Source: Lutimaribacter salitolerans (GTDB taxonomy: Bacteria; Pseudomonadota; Alphaproteobacteria; Rhodobacterales; Rhodobacteraceae). Taken from it: a stretch of DNA of 64,000 bases. Below the pieces are notes generated by a model that was not told the DNA's origin, did not search any database, and worked only from the letters and a program-made list of their open reading frames with translations. Both the position numbers and the translations under genes were made by a program. Below are positions 52,554-60,729 of this stretch, in pieces (the first letter of the stretch is position 1; the number at the start of each line of letters is the position of its first letter). The stretch lies in assembly GCF_042677865.1 (NCBI RefSeq), contig NZ_JBHUDD010000052.1:58312-122311 (forward strand). The letters run 5' to 3'.

Positions 52554-53738
52554 ATGAAATTGCCCGCCCTCGCCGCCGCCCTCTGCCTTGCGACCGCCCT
52601 GCCCGCAGCCGCGCAGTCCGCATCGTCCCAATGCGGCGGCAACTGGCAAACCTTCGTGCAGGGCGTCGCCGACGAGGCCATATCGCAGGGCCGCGATCCG
52701 CAGGCCGTGGACCGTTTCACCGCGCAACTGCGGCAGGATCAGAAGGTGCTGGATGCCGACCGCCGTCAGGGCGTGTTCCAGCTTGATTTCACCACCTTCG
52801 CCCGCCGTCTGATCTCGGGCGCGCGGATGGACAAGGGACAGGCCATGTCGCGCGAATGGGACAGTGTCTTTGATCGGGTGCAGGCGGAATACGGCGTGCC
52901 GCGCGGCGTGCTGCTGGCCTTCTGGGCGTTCGAAACCGATTACGGCGCGTTCCAGGGCGATTTCAACACCGCCAACGCGCTGGCCACGCTGGCCCATGAC
53001 TGCCGCCGCCCCGAGCTGTTCCGCCCGCAACTGCTGGCCGCGATCCAGCTGTACGAGATGGGCGATTTCGACCCCGCCACCACCACCGGCGCATGGGCGG
53101 GCGAGATCGGCATGGTCCAGATGCTGCCCGGCGACATCATCGAGAATGGTGTCGATGGCGATGGGGACGGCCGTGTTCGGCTGAAAACCTCCGTCCCCGA
53201 TGCGCTGATGTCAGGTGGCAAGATGCTGCAACACTTCGGCTGGCGCGCGGGCGAGCCGTGGCTGCAAGAGGTACAGGTGCCCGGCGACATGGACTGGTCC
53301 CGATCCGGGCTGACCACCCAACTGCGCCCCGGCGACTGGCAGGCCATGGGCGTGCAGCCCCGTTCGGGGCAATGGCAGGCCGACCTGCCCGCCAGCCTGA
53401 TCCTGCCGCAGGGGCACAAGGGGCCGGCCTTCCTCGCCTATCCCAATTTCAACGTCTATTTCGAATGGAACCAAAGCTTTACCTACGTACTGACCGCCGC
53501 CTATTTCGGAACGCGTCTTGAGGGCGCGCCGGTGTTCAACCCCGGCAACCCCGATCCCGGCCTGTCCGGCGACCAGATGAAGGCGCTGCAACGCAACTTG
53601 GCTGATCGCGGTCATGACGTGGGCGAAATCGACGGCATCTTGGGTGCAGGCACCCGCGCGGCCGTGCGCGCCGAACAGGCGCGGCTTGGCCTGCCGGTCG
53701 ATGCCTGGCCCACAAAGGCGCTGCTGGACCGGCTCTAG
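52554..53738 (+). CDS. Lytic murein transglycosylase, MltB family, with peptidoglycan-binding domain
   Basis: The 394-residue protein has a signal peptide (LAAALCLATALPAAAQ), an MltB-type catalytic domain (about 28-325) with the catalytic Glu127 in LAFWAFETDYGAFQG and GAWAGEIGMVQMLPGD, and a C-terminal PG_binding_1 domain (about 338-394; LSGDQMKALQRNLADRGHDVGEIDGILGAGTRAAV). It cleaves glycan strands in the periplasm. The stop codon TAG is part of a CTAG that bounds a 149-bp inserted element. Confidence 0.94.
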   Translation: MKLPALAAALCLATALPAAAQSASSQCGGNWQTFVQGVADEAISQGRDPQAVDRFTAQLRQDQKVLDADRRQGVFQLDFTTFARRLISGARMDKGQAMSREWDSVFDRVQAEYGVPRGVLLAFWAFETDYGAFQGDFNTANALATLAHDCRRPELFRPQLLAAIQLYEMGDFDPATTTGAWAGEIGMVQMLPGDIIENGVDGDGDGRVRLKTSVPDALMSGGKMLQHFGWRAGEPWLQEVQVPGDMDWSRSGLTTQLRPGDWQAMGVQPRSGQWQADLPASLILPQGHKGPAFLAYPNFNVYFEWNQSFTYVLTAAYFGTRLEGAPVFNPGNPDPGLSGDQMKALQRNLADRGHDVGEIDGILGAGTRAAVRAEQARLGLPVDAWPTKALLDRL

Positions 53739-53891
53739 CAGGCCGCTGAAAAAGTCCGTCGTTGCTACGCTTGTGCCCAAATGGGCTGATTTTTCGAGCG
53801 CTCTCGTCGAGCTGAGGAAAAGCGACCTTGCCCGGCATCGACGAAGTCGACGAGAAATGCTCGTTGAAATCCTTTTTCAGCGGCCTGCTAG
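53735..53891. mobile_element. MITE-like element (149 bp) with 16-bp perfect terminal inverted repeats and CTAG duplication
   Basis: CAGGCCGCTGAAAAAG at 53739-53754 is repeated inverted at 53872-53887 without mismatch. CTAG flanks both ends (53735-53738 and 53888-53891), as expected of a 4-bp target duplication. The interior has no gene-length frame; the minus strand encodes a short peptide ending GLFQRP, possibly a transposase remnant. It looks like a deletion derivative of an insertion sequence, mobilised in trans. Confidence 0.75.
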
Positions 53892-53907
53892 GCCAGGGGT
53901 CTCGCGA

Positions 53908-53965
53908 CGGGACGGTGGGCGGGGCGACGTTCCCGCGCAGCCGGGACAAGCGTCGTCCCCGTCAC
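53908..53965. repeat. GGGACGG..GGGGCGACG repeat, copy C
   Basis: GGGACGGTGGGCGGGGCGAC, TTCCCGCGCAGCCGGGACAAG and CGTCGTCCCCGTCACG form an imperfect palindrome (GGGGCGACG/CGTCGTCCCC) between the MITE-like element and smc. The smc stop codon lies within its right end. Confidence 0.6.
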
Positions 53966-56900
53966 GCCACCATCTGTTCGGCCTTCTTCAGATCGACGCT
54001 GACCAGCTGACTGACGCCCTGCTCCTGCATGGTCACGCCGAACAGCCGGTCCATCCGCGCCATCGTCACCGCGTGGTGGGTGATGATCAGGAACCGCGTC
54101 TCGGTGCGGCGGCACATCTCGTCCAGCAGGTCGCAAAACCGCGTCACGTTCGCATCGTCCAACGGTGCGTCCACCTCGTCCAACACGCAGATCGGCGCGG
54201 GGTTGGCCAGGAACACAGCAAAGATCAGCGCCAGCGCGGTCAGGGTCTGTTCACCCCCCGACAGCAGCGACAGCGTTGACAGCTTCTTGCCCGGCGGCTG
54301 GCACATGATCTCCAGCCCCGCCTCCAGCGGATCGTCGGATTCCACCAGCACAAGGCTGGCCTCGCCGCCGCCGAACAGGTGCCGGAACAACAGGCCGAAA
54401 TTGCTGTTCACCTGCTCGAAGGCGGTCAGCAACCGCTCGCGTCCTTCGCGGTTCAGGCTGGCGATGCCAGAGCGCAGCGTCTTGATCGCCTCTTCCAGAT
54501 CGCGCTTTTCGGTGACCAGCGTGTCATGCTCGGTCTCGACCTCGCGCTTGTCCTCTTCGGCGCGCAGGTTGACGGCGCCCAAGGCATCGCGCTGGCGTTT
54601 CAGGCGGTTCACGTCGGCCTCGATCACGTCGGAGGCAGGCATGGTCTCAGGATCGGCCCCCAGACTTTCCAGCAACCGTGCGGGCGTTGTCTCGGTATCC
54701 TCTTCGATCCTGCCTACGGCATAGTCCACCGTTTCGCGCGCCGCATCCATCCGCGCCTCGGCCCGCGCGCGGCCCTCGCGCGCCTCGCCCGCCGCGCGCT
54801 CGGCCTCGCGTTCGGCCTCGGTCGCGGCACGCAACGCGCCCTCGGCAGTGCTCAGCGCTTCCGCCGCCGCCGTCTTGCGCGCCTCGGCCGTGGCAATCGC
54901 CTGCCCCAGCTCGTCGCGCTTGGCGGCCAGGTCCTGCGGTGCGGCGCTGGCCTCTTTCAGCTCGGCCTCGGACTGCGCCTTGCGCTCGGCCAGCTCGGCC
55001 CCGCGTGTCTCGGCGGTTTGCAGGCGGTGTTTCCAGCCGCTCAGTTCTTTGGTCACCTCCTGCGCGCGGCGGGTGCGCGCATCGCCCTCGCGGCGCAGTT
55101 CGTCATGCGACGACCGCTTGGTCATCATGGTCATGCGCGCCGCCTCGACCGTCATCTTGATGTCCTCGACACCTGCCCGCGCGGCCTCGAGGTTCGCCAG
55201 CGCGGCCACCGCCCGCTCGGCATCGGTCAATTGCCGCCGCGCGCCCGTCGCCTCGTCTTCGTGCCGCGTCACGGCCAGACCCAGCGACTCCAGCCTGGAC
55301 TGCGCCAGATTGCGATCCGCCTCGGCCCGGCTCAGCCGCCGGTTGGCCTCGTTCACCAGCCGGTCGGCATCCCGTCGGTCCTGCCGCGCGGCCTGATCGG
55401 CAGCGGTCAGATCGGTCAGCCGTTTCGCCAGCGCATCATGCGCCTGCCGTGCCGCATCGGCGCGCGCGGTCGCCTGCTCCATCTGCTGCTTCAGCGCCTC
55501 CAGCCGGTTGAGCTGTTGCAGGCGCAGGGCCGCCGCACTGGGCGCATCCTCGGCCCAGGCGCGGAACCCGTCCCAGCGCCACAGATCGCCCTCAAGGCTG
55601 ACCAGCCGCTGACCGGGCTTCAGCGCCGCCTGCAACCGCGCGCCATCTTCGGGGTCGACCAGCCCGATCTGCGACATCCGCCGGGCCAGCACATCGGGCA
55701 CCGAGACATGGCGCGACAGCGGCGTCACGCCCCCCGGCAGCGGCTGCGCCTGCGCATAGCCCGGCAGCACGGTCCAGCCCGACGGGCCATCCGCCGCCAC
55801 CTCGGGCGCGCGCAGGTCATCGGCCAGCGCGGCCCCCAGCGCCTTTTCGAACCCCTGCTCCACCTGCAACCGGTCCATGATCTGCCCGCCCTCGGCGGTG
55901 TCGCGCTGCAACAGCTTGGCCAGCGCAGTCACCTCGGCGCGCAGCGCGTTCAGCTCGCCCTCGGCTTCCGAGCGTTCGGCGCGCACATCGGCCTCGCGCT
56001 CCTGCGCCTCGGCGCGGGCGGCCTCGGCCTCGCGCAGCATTTCATCCGCCCGCGCGGCGGTCTGCACCGCCTGCGCCTCCTCGGCCTGTGCTGTGGCAAA
56101 ATCGCCCTCGGCCTGCGCCAGCGCGGCCTGCGACTGCGCCACGGCAGCGCGGGCCTTTTCCGCCTCGGCCTCGGAGCGCGCCAGCATCTTGCGCGTGTCC
56201 TCCAGCAGGCGGTTGGCCGACTGGTGTTTCGCGGCCAGCCGCGCCACATCCTCGGTCCGTGTGGTCAGGTCGGTTTCGCGCGCCTGCAACACCGCCGCCG
56301 CATCGCGCGCGGCCTGCGCCGCCGCTTCCAGCCGCTCGGCCTGCCCCTCGCCCGCCTTGGCCAGTTCGGCCTGCTCCCACTCCAGCCGGGCGATGGTGTC
56401 ATGGGCGTCGCGGTTCAGCCCCGCCTCGCGCTCGATATCCTTGGCCAGTTGCGCAATGCGGCTTTCCAGGGTCTGGATCGTCTGCAGCGCCCGCGCCTCT
56501 TGGTCAGCCAGCGTGTCGCGCTGCACCGACAACCGTTGCAGGATGGCCGCCGCCACCGCCTCTTCCTCGCGCCGGGGCGGCAGGGCATCCTCGGCCACCT
56601 GCCGCGTCTTGGCCGCCTGCCGCGCGGCGGTTTCGGCCTGCGCCGCCGCCGTCACCCGCTCGCGCAATTGCGCCTCGGCGGCCAGCCGCGCCTCATCCGC
56701 CTCTTTCCAGCGGCGATACAGCAGCAGCCCCTCGGCCCGGCGCAGATCCTCGCCGATGCTGCGATACCGCGCGGCCTGCTTCGCCTGCCGCTCCAGTTGC
56801 GCCAACTGGCTGGCCAGTTGCTCGATCACGTCATCGACGCGGGCCAGATTGTGCTCGGCCCCTTTAAGCTTCAGTTCCGCCTCGTGCCGCCGCTGATACA

Positions 56901-57417
56901 GGCCCGAGATCCCCGCCGCCTCTTCCAGAATGCGCCGCCGCGCCTTGGGTTTGGCGTTGATCAGTTCCGAAATCTGCCCCTGCCGCACCAGTGCCGGGCT
57001 GTGCGCCCCGGTCGAGGCATCGGCAAACAGCATCTGCACATCGCGGGCCCGCACGTCCTTGGTGTTCACCTTGTAGGCGCTGCCCGCATCGCGCGTGATG
57101 CGCCGCACGATTTCCAGACTGTCGCTGTCGTTGAAGCCCGCAGGCGCCAGCCGGTCGGAGTTGTCCAGTACCAGGCTGACCTCGGCAAAGTTGCGCGCCG
57201 GTCGCGTCGACGCCCCGGCAAAGATCACATCCTCCATCCCGCCGCCGCGCATGGCCGAGGCGCGGTTCTCCCCCATCACCCAGCGCAGCGCCTCAAGCAG
57301 GTTGGACTTGCCACAGCCATTGGGACCGACCACGCCGGTCAGCCCGTCCCGGATCAGCAGATCGGTCGGATCGACAAAGCTCTTGAAGCCGGTCAGGCGA
57401 AGTTTGCTGAACTGCAC
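53962..57417 (-). CDS. smc: Chromosome segregation ATPase SMC
   Basis: The 1151-residue SMC protein has the N-terminal Walker A GPNGCGKSNLLEALRWVMGE, a first coiled coil with many Ala/Glu/Arg heptads (about 165-500), a hinge (about 510-645; VEQGFEKALGAALADDL...LPGYAQAQPLPGG), a second coiled coil, the ABC signature LSLLSGGEQTLTALALIFA and Walker B VLDEVDAPLDDANV. It compacts and segregates chromosomes with ScpA/ScpB, not present here. A GTG at 57417 starts the typical VQFSKLRLTGFKSFVD; the 54-residue upstream extension is rejected. Confidence 0.97.
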   Translation of the reverse strand: MQFSKLRLTGFKSFVDPTDLLIRDGLTGVVGPNGCGKSNLLEALRWVMGENRASAMRGGGMEDVIFAGASTRPARNFAEVSLVLDNSDRLAPAGFNDSDSLEIVRRITRDAGSAYKVNTKDVRARDVQMLFADASTGAHSPALVRQGQISELINAKPKARRRILEEAAGISGLYQRRHEAELKLKGAEHNLARVDDVIEQLASQLAQLERQAKQAARYRSIGEDLRRAEGLLLYRRWKEADEARLAAEAQLRERVTAAAQAETAARQAAKTRQVAEDALPPRREEEAVAAAILQRLSVQRDTLADQEARALQTIQTLESRIAQLAKDIEREAGLNRDAHDTIARLEWEQAELAKAGEGQAERLEAAAQAARDAAAVLQARETDLTTRTEDVARLAAKHQSANRLLEDTRKMLARSEAEAEKARAAVAQSQAALAQAEGDFATAQAEEAQAVQTAARADEMLREAEAARAEAQEREADVRAERSEAEGELNALRAEVTALAKLLQRDTAEGGQIMDRLQVEQGFEKALGAALADDLRAPEVAADGPSGWTVLPGYAQAQPLPGGVTPLSRHVSVPDVLARRMSQIGLVDPEDGARLQAALKPGQRLVSLEGDLWRWDGFRAWAEDAPSAAALRLQQLNRLEALKQQMEQATARADAARQAHDALAKRLTDLTAADQAARQDRRDADRLVNEANRRLSRAEADRNLAQSRLESLGLAVTRHEDEATGARRQLTDAERAVAALANLEAARAGVEDIKMTVEAARMTMMTKRSSHDELRREGDARTRRAQEVTKELSGWKHRLQTAETRGAELAERKAQSEAELKEASAAPQDLAAKRDELGQAIATAEARKTAAAEALSTAEGALRAATEAEREAERAAGEAREGRARAEARMDAARETVDYAVGRIEEDTETTPARLLESLGADPETMPASDVIEADVNRLKRQRDALGAVNLRAEEDKREVETEHDTLVTEKRDLEEAIKTLRSGIASLNREGRERLLTAFEQVNSNFGLLFRHLFGGGEASLVLVESDDPLEAGLEIMCQPPGKKLSTLSLLSGGEQTLTALALIFAVFLANPAPICVLDEVDAPLDDANVTRFCDLLDEMCRRTETRFLIITHHAVTMARMDRLFGVTMQEQGVSQLVSVDLKKAEQMVA

Positions 57418-57587
57418 GGGCGTGGCCCCTGATTCCGTTGATCTGGGCGATTGTGCGGGAGCGGTGCCGTCAGAGTCAACGCAAACGCCCCGCATCTGGG
57501 GAGGATGCCCTGGTTTTCCACAAGATATTGCGGATATCCGCGCATCTGCGCGCTTGACCGCCCCCGCGCGGCGGGGCACCTTTGCGC

Positions 57588-58043
57588 ATGGTCCAGATCA
57601 CAACCGCCAATCCCACCGACCCCGAACCGCGCGCCCTGCTGCGCGCCAGCGCCGCGTTGATGGAGGATCTGTTCCCCGCCAAGGACAACCACTATCTGAC
57701 GCCCGAGGAACTGGCCCGGGACCACGTCCATTTCTTTGCCGCCCATGACGACAATGGCGCCCTGCTGGGCACCATCGCGCTGGCGGTGCATGACGACTGG
57801 GCCGAGGTCAAGGCGCTGTTCGTCGATGCCGAGGCGCGCGGTCAGGGCGTGGCGCAGGCCCTGCTGGATCATGTCGAGGCCATCGCGCGCGACAAGGGCC
57901 TGATCTGGCTGCGGCTGGAAACCGGCGAGACGCTGTATGCCGCGATCAAGCTTTACCGCAAGGCGGGCTTTGCCAATCGTGGCCCGTTCGGGGAGTATGG
58001 CGACAGCGAAACAAGCGTATTCATGGAAAAGCACCTGATCTAG
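57588..58043 (+). CDS. GNAT-family N-acetyltransferase
   Basis: The 151-residue GNAT protein has VKALFVDAEARGQGVAQALLDHVEAIA as the acetyl-CoA-binding strand-loop-helix and LETGETLYAAIKLYRKAGFANRGPFGEY as the last segment. This pattern fits GNATs acting on small molecules or amino acids; substrate unknown. The ATG at 57588 is preferred to the TTG two codons upstream. It diverges from smc; its stop shares the palindrome CTAG with the stop of the converging lipoprotein gene. Confidence 0.88.
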   Translation: MVQITTANPTDPEPRALLRASAALMEDLFPAKDNHYLTPEELARDHVHFFAAHDDNGALLGTIALAVHDDWAEVKALFVDAEARGQGVAQALLDHVEAIARDKGLIWLRLETGETLYAAIKLYRKAGFANRGPFGEYGDSETSVFMEKHLI

Positions 58044-58438
58044 ACCGGGTCGCAGACGATCTCCTCGATCCTTGCGCCATCCGCGCCATCCGCAGGCCGG
58101 GTGAAAACTGCGCAGCTATAGCTTGGTGGCACGGGTGGTGGCGCATCAACCTTGCCACAGTTCAGCGACGCCCGGATCATCGCCTGATCCCCACCAAGGC
58201 GGCGCACGGTGCAGCCGCTGACCTGCTCGATGGCCAGCGTGGCGCGTGGCCCGATCGGTCCCATGCGCGGCGCGTAGTCGGAATTGATGCGCAGCGCCTC
58301 GGCCTGACCGTCCTGCACCCGCACGTCGAACACCGATGGCCCCACCTTGACCCGCACCGGATCGATCCCGCGAAACCCCGGGCTGGGGGTGTTGCAGGCG
58401 GCCAGCATCAGGACAACAAGGCAAAGCGCGTATCGCAT
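58040..58438 (-). CDS. Small lipoprotein of unknown function
   Basis: The 132-residue protein has a lipoprotein signal (ALCLVVLMLAAC, Cys about 15) and a mature domain with two further Cys pairs (SGCTVRRLGG, LNCGKVD, YSCAVF, IVCDPV) that may form disulfides. I do not recognise the family. ATGs four and three codons upstream are possible starts. Four bases of overlap with the GNAT gene consist of CTAG, which gives TAG on both strands. Confidence 0.7.
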   Translation of the reverse strand: MRYALCLVVLMLAACNTPSPGFRGIDPVRVKVGPSVFDVRVQDGQAEALRINSDYAPRMGPIGPRATLAIEQVSGCTVRRLGGDQAMIRASLNCGKVDAPPPVPPSYSCAVFTRPADGADGARIEEIVCDPV

Positions 58439-58504
58439 GACCAGCATCAAACCCCACCAGAGTTAACGGGCGGTTAACACCCCTGCGACATTTGCGCATA
58501 TTAT

Positions 58505-58545
58505 ATTCCGTTTATGGAATGTTATTTATATTCCTGTATTGGAAT
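58505..58545 (+). promoter_or_regulatory. Two ATTC-N8-GAAT operator sites upstream of the membrane protein gene
   Basis: Site 1 (58505-58520) is ATTC CGTTTATG GAAT; site 2 (58530-58545) is ATTC CTGTATTG GAAT, extended to TATATTCC-N6-GGAATATA. Their centres are 25 bases apart. ATTC-N8-GAAT is the reported recognition pattern of the ArsR-family persulfide sensors SqrR/BigR. The AT-rich stretch stands out and must include the promoter. No ArsR gene is in the window. Confidence 0.65.
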
Positions 58546-58563
58546 ATAAATGGGAGTCGCACC

Positions 58564-59778
58564 ATGACCCACACAGCAAAACGCCCGGCGGACAGCTACT
58601 CGCCGCTCTACTTTCTCGCCTCGCTTGGTGCGGGCGGGCTGGAGGTGACCTTCTTCATGTACCTGATGTTCTGGGTGCCGCACCCAGACCGCCCCGTCCC
58701 CACCTTTGAAGACATCGCCGCCGCCTTCGCCACCGGCGGTCTGCCGATGCAGGCAGCCATCGTGGTGGCTGCTCTGGGCATCGCGGCCCTGACCATCCTG
58801 AACGTCAAGTCGCTGATCTGGAATTTCACCGCGCTGGCCGCATTCCGCAAGACCGAGCGTTACACCGCGCTGCGCGCCTCGAACGCCGAAACAACGCTGC
58901 TGGCCGCCCCGCTGGCCAGCGCCATGACGATCAACGCGATGTTCATCGTCGGGCTGGTGTTCGTGCCGGGGCTGTGGGGCGTGATCGAATACTTGTTCCC
59001 GCTGGCATTGGTGGCATTTCTGGCGCTTGGCATCTGGGCGCTGCGCACCATCGGTGATTTTCTGGGCCGGGTGCTGTCGCAGGGCGGCGTGTTCGACGTG
59101 ACCGCGCATAACAGCTTTGCGCAGCTTCTGCCCGCATTCGCACTGGCCATGATCGCCGTCGGCCTGTCCGCCCCCGCCGCCATGAGTGAAAGCACGCTGA
59201 CCGTCGGCATCGCCCTGGTCCTGTCGTCGTTCTTCGGCATCGCGGCCATGCTCTATACCGTGATCGCCGCAATCACCGCGTTCTCGTCTATGCTGCAACA
59301 CGGCACCGCGCGCGAATCCGGCCCGACCCTGATGGTGATCGTGCCGATCATGACCGTGCTGGGCATCATGGCGCTCCGGCAGGATCACGGGCTGCACACC
59401 GCCTTTGACGCGCAAGGCACCGATGGCGAAACGATGGTGTTTCTGGCCCGGCTGCTGACCGTGCAGATCCTGTTTGTGCTGCTGGGGCTGACCGTGCTGC
59501 TGCGTCAGGGCTATTTCACCGATTTCGTCTTCGGCACCCAGACATCGCCCGGCTCCTACGCGCTGGTCTGCCCCGGAGTGGCCCTCTCGGTGATGCTGCA
59601 CTTCTTTGTCAACAAGGGGCTGGTCGCCGCCGGTGTGATCGCCGAGTTCGGACCGGCCTACTGGGGGCTGACCGCCATTGCGCTGGCCTTGCAGGTCGCC
59701 ATGATCGCGCTGGTGCTGCGTCTGAACCGGCAGCATTTCGGCAAGACCTCGCAGGCAGCGGCGGTGCCTGCAGAGTAA
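58564..59778 (+). CDS. Multi-pass membrane protein, TsoY-like
   Basis: The 404-residue protein has about ten hydrophobic segments starting SPLYFLASLGAGGLEVTFFMYLMFWVPHP. From memory it resembles the family annotated as TsoY (seleno)protein, in which a Cys or selenocysteine is conserved; here a Cys lies at about 336 in ALVCPGVALSVML. The fold recalls TehA/C4-dicarboxylate-type carriers but this is uncertain. The ATG at 58564 is chosen over an upstream in-frame ATG at 58492 because that would place the operators inside the gene. The paired ATTC-N8-GAAT sites suggest regulation by reactive sulfur. Confidence 0.75.
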   Translation: MTHTAKRPADSYSPLYFLASLGAGGLEVTFFMYLMFWVPHPDRPVPTFEDIAAAFATGGLPMQAAIVVAALGIAALTILNVKSLIWNFTALAAFRKTERYTALRASNAETTLLAAPLASAMTINAMFIVGLVFVPGLWGVIEYLFPLALVAFLALGIWALRTIGDFLGRVLSQGGVFDVTAHNSFAQLLPAFALAMIAVGLSAPAAMSESTLTVGIALVLSSFFGIAAMLYTVIAAITAFSSMLQHGTARESGPTLMVIVPIMTVLGIMALRQDHGLHTAFDAQGTDGETMVFLARLLTVQILFVLLGLTVLLRQGYFTDFVFGTQTSPGSYALVCPGVALSVMLHFFVNKGLVAAGVIAEFGPAYWGLTAIALALQVAMIALVLRLNRQHFGKTSQAAAVPAE

Positions 59779-59802
59779 CCAGCCATCCGTTGGCGGAAAC
59801 CT

Positions 59803-59832
59803 GGGGATGCCCGGTGCAATCCGGGCATCCCC
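59803..59832 (+). terminator. Hairpin after the TsoY-like gene
   Basis: GGGGATGCCCGG and CCGGGCATCCCC form a perfect 12-bp stem with a TGCAAT loop. No T-run follows, so termination would be partial or factor-assisted. Confidence 0.6.
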
Positions 59833-59863
59833 TGCGCCATGCTCCCTTGTCGCGCTGCCCGCG

Positions 59864-59882
59864 TGGTCATATCTTATGACCA
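59864..59882 (+). promoter_or_regulatory. Palindromic GntR/FadR-type operator
   Basis: TGGTCATATCTTATGACCA is a perfect palindrome with 8-bp arms around TCT. It lies 19 bases before the regulator start and matches the TNGTnnnACNA-like pattern of FadR-subfamily sites, so autoregulation is likely. Confidence 0.65.
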
Positions 59883-59901
59883 ATTCCAAGGATACGCGCG
59901 C

Positions 59902-60669
59902 ATGCCCTTTCAACCCGTCCAGCCCGAGAAGCTGTCGACCGCCGTCACCCGGCAGATCGAAAAGCTGATCCTGCGCGGCATCCTGCGCCCGGGCGAGCGC
60001 CTGCCATCCGAGCGCGAACTCTCGGACCGTCTGGGCGTATCCCGCCCCAGCCTGCGCGAGGCGATCGCCGAATTGCAGCAAAAGGGCCTGCTGGCCACCC
60101 GCGCGGGGGCCGGCATCTATGTGGCCGATGTTCTGGGCAGTGCCTTTTCCGACGCGCTGATCCGGCTTTTCGCCGATCACGAAGAGGCGGTGTTCGACTA
60201 TGTCGCCTTTCGTCGCGATATGGAGGGGCTGGCCGCCGCTCGCGCCGCGCGGCTGGCATCCGACACCGACCTGGCCGTGATCCAGACCATATTCGACAAG
60301 ATGCAGGCCGCGCATCTGAAACGCGATCCGGCCGACGAGGCGCGGCTGGACGCCGATTTTCACCTCTCGATCATCGAGGCCAGCAACAACGTCATCATGC
60401 TGCACATGATGCGGTCGATGTATCAACTGCTGCAACAGGGCGTGTTCTACAACCGGCAGACCATGTTCCGCCAGCGCACGACGCGCGACACGCTGCTCGA
60501 CCAGCACCGCGCCATCAACGACGCGCTGCAAGACCGCGATCCCGACGCGGCCCGCGCCGCGGTCGAGGCGCATCTGAGCTATGTGGAACGGTCGCTTCAG
60601 GACCAGCACCGCGCCGACCGGGCCGAGCAGATCGCCCGCCTGCGCCTGCAACACGAACAGGCGCGCTGA
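59902..60669 (+). CDS. FadR-subfamily GntR transcriptional regulator
   Basis: The 255-residue regulator has a winged helix (about 10-75; IEKLILRGILRPGERLPSERELSDRLGVSRPSLREAIAELQQKGLLATRAGAGIYV) and an FCD effector domain (about 90-240) with metal-binding positions DADFHLSIIEASNN (Asp, His) and DQHRAINDAL (His). It resembles PdhR/LldR/GlcC regulators of 2-hydroxy- or 2-oxo acids; the effector is not certain. AAGGA lies upstream of the ATG at 59902. No catabolic genes are adjacent, so targets lie elsewhere. Confidence 0.9.
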   Translation: MPFQPVQPEKLSTAVTRQIEKLILRGILRPGERLPSERELSDRLGVSRPSLREAIAELQQKGLLATRAGAGIYVADVLGSAFSDALIRLFADHEEAVFDYVAFRRDMEGLAAARAARLASDTDLAVIQTIFDKMQAAHLKRDPADEARLDADFHLSIIEASNNVIMLHMMRSMYQLLQQGVFYNRQTMFRQRTTRDTLLDQHRAINDALQDRDPDAARAAVEAHLSYVERSLQDQHRADRAEQIARLRLQHEQAR

Positions 60670-60676
60670 AACGCGA

Positions 60677-60706
60677 AACGCCCGCGCGACGGATCGCACG
60701 GGCGTT
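60677..60706. terminator. Bidirectional terminator between the FadR-type gene and atpF
   Basis: AACGCCCG/CGGGCGTT with inner GCGA/TCGC (one C-A mismatch) and a CGGA loop lies between convergent genes; GTTGTTGTTT follows on the plus strand. Confidence 0.7.
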
Positions 60707-60729
60707 GTTGTTTCCGAAATCCCGACAGG

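Noticed and set aside
53735..53891. Inverted repeats after the transglycosylase gene as an intrinsic terminator
   Set aside because: The arms are 117 bases apart and lack a following T-run; CTAG flanks point to an insertion instead.
54379..57432. 1017-codon plus-strand open frame antisense to smc
   Set aside because: Opposite-strand frames are commonly open in GC-rich coiled-coil genes; the translation is low-complexity (Arg/Gln/Leu/Pro-rich) with no motifs, while the minus strand encodes a complete SMC.
58522..60699. 725-codon minus-strand open frame antisense to the TsoY-like and FadR-type genes
   Set aside because: Gln/Arg/Gly/His-rich shadow translation, and both genes on the other strand have clear family features and ribosome sites.
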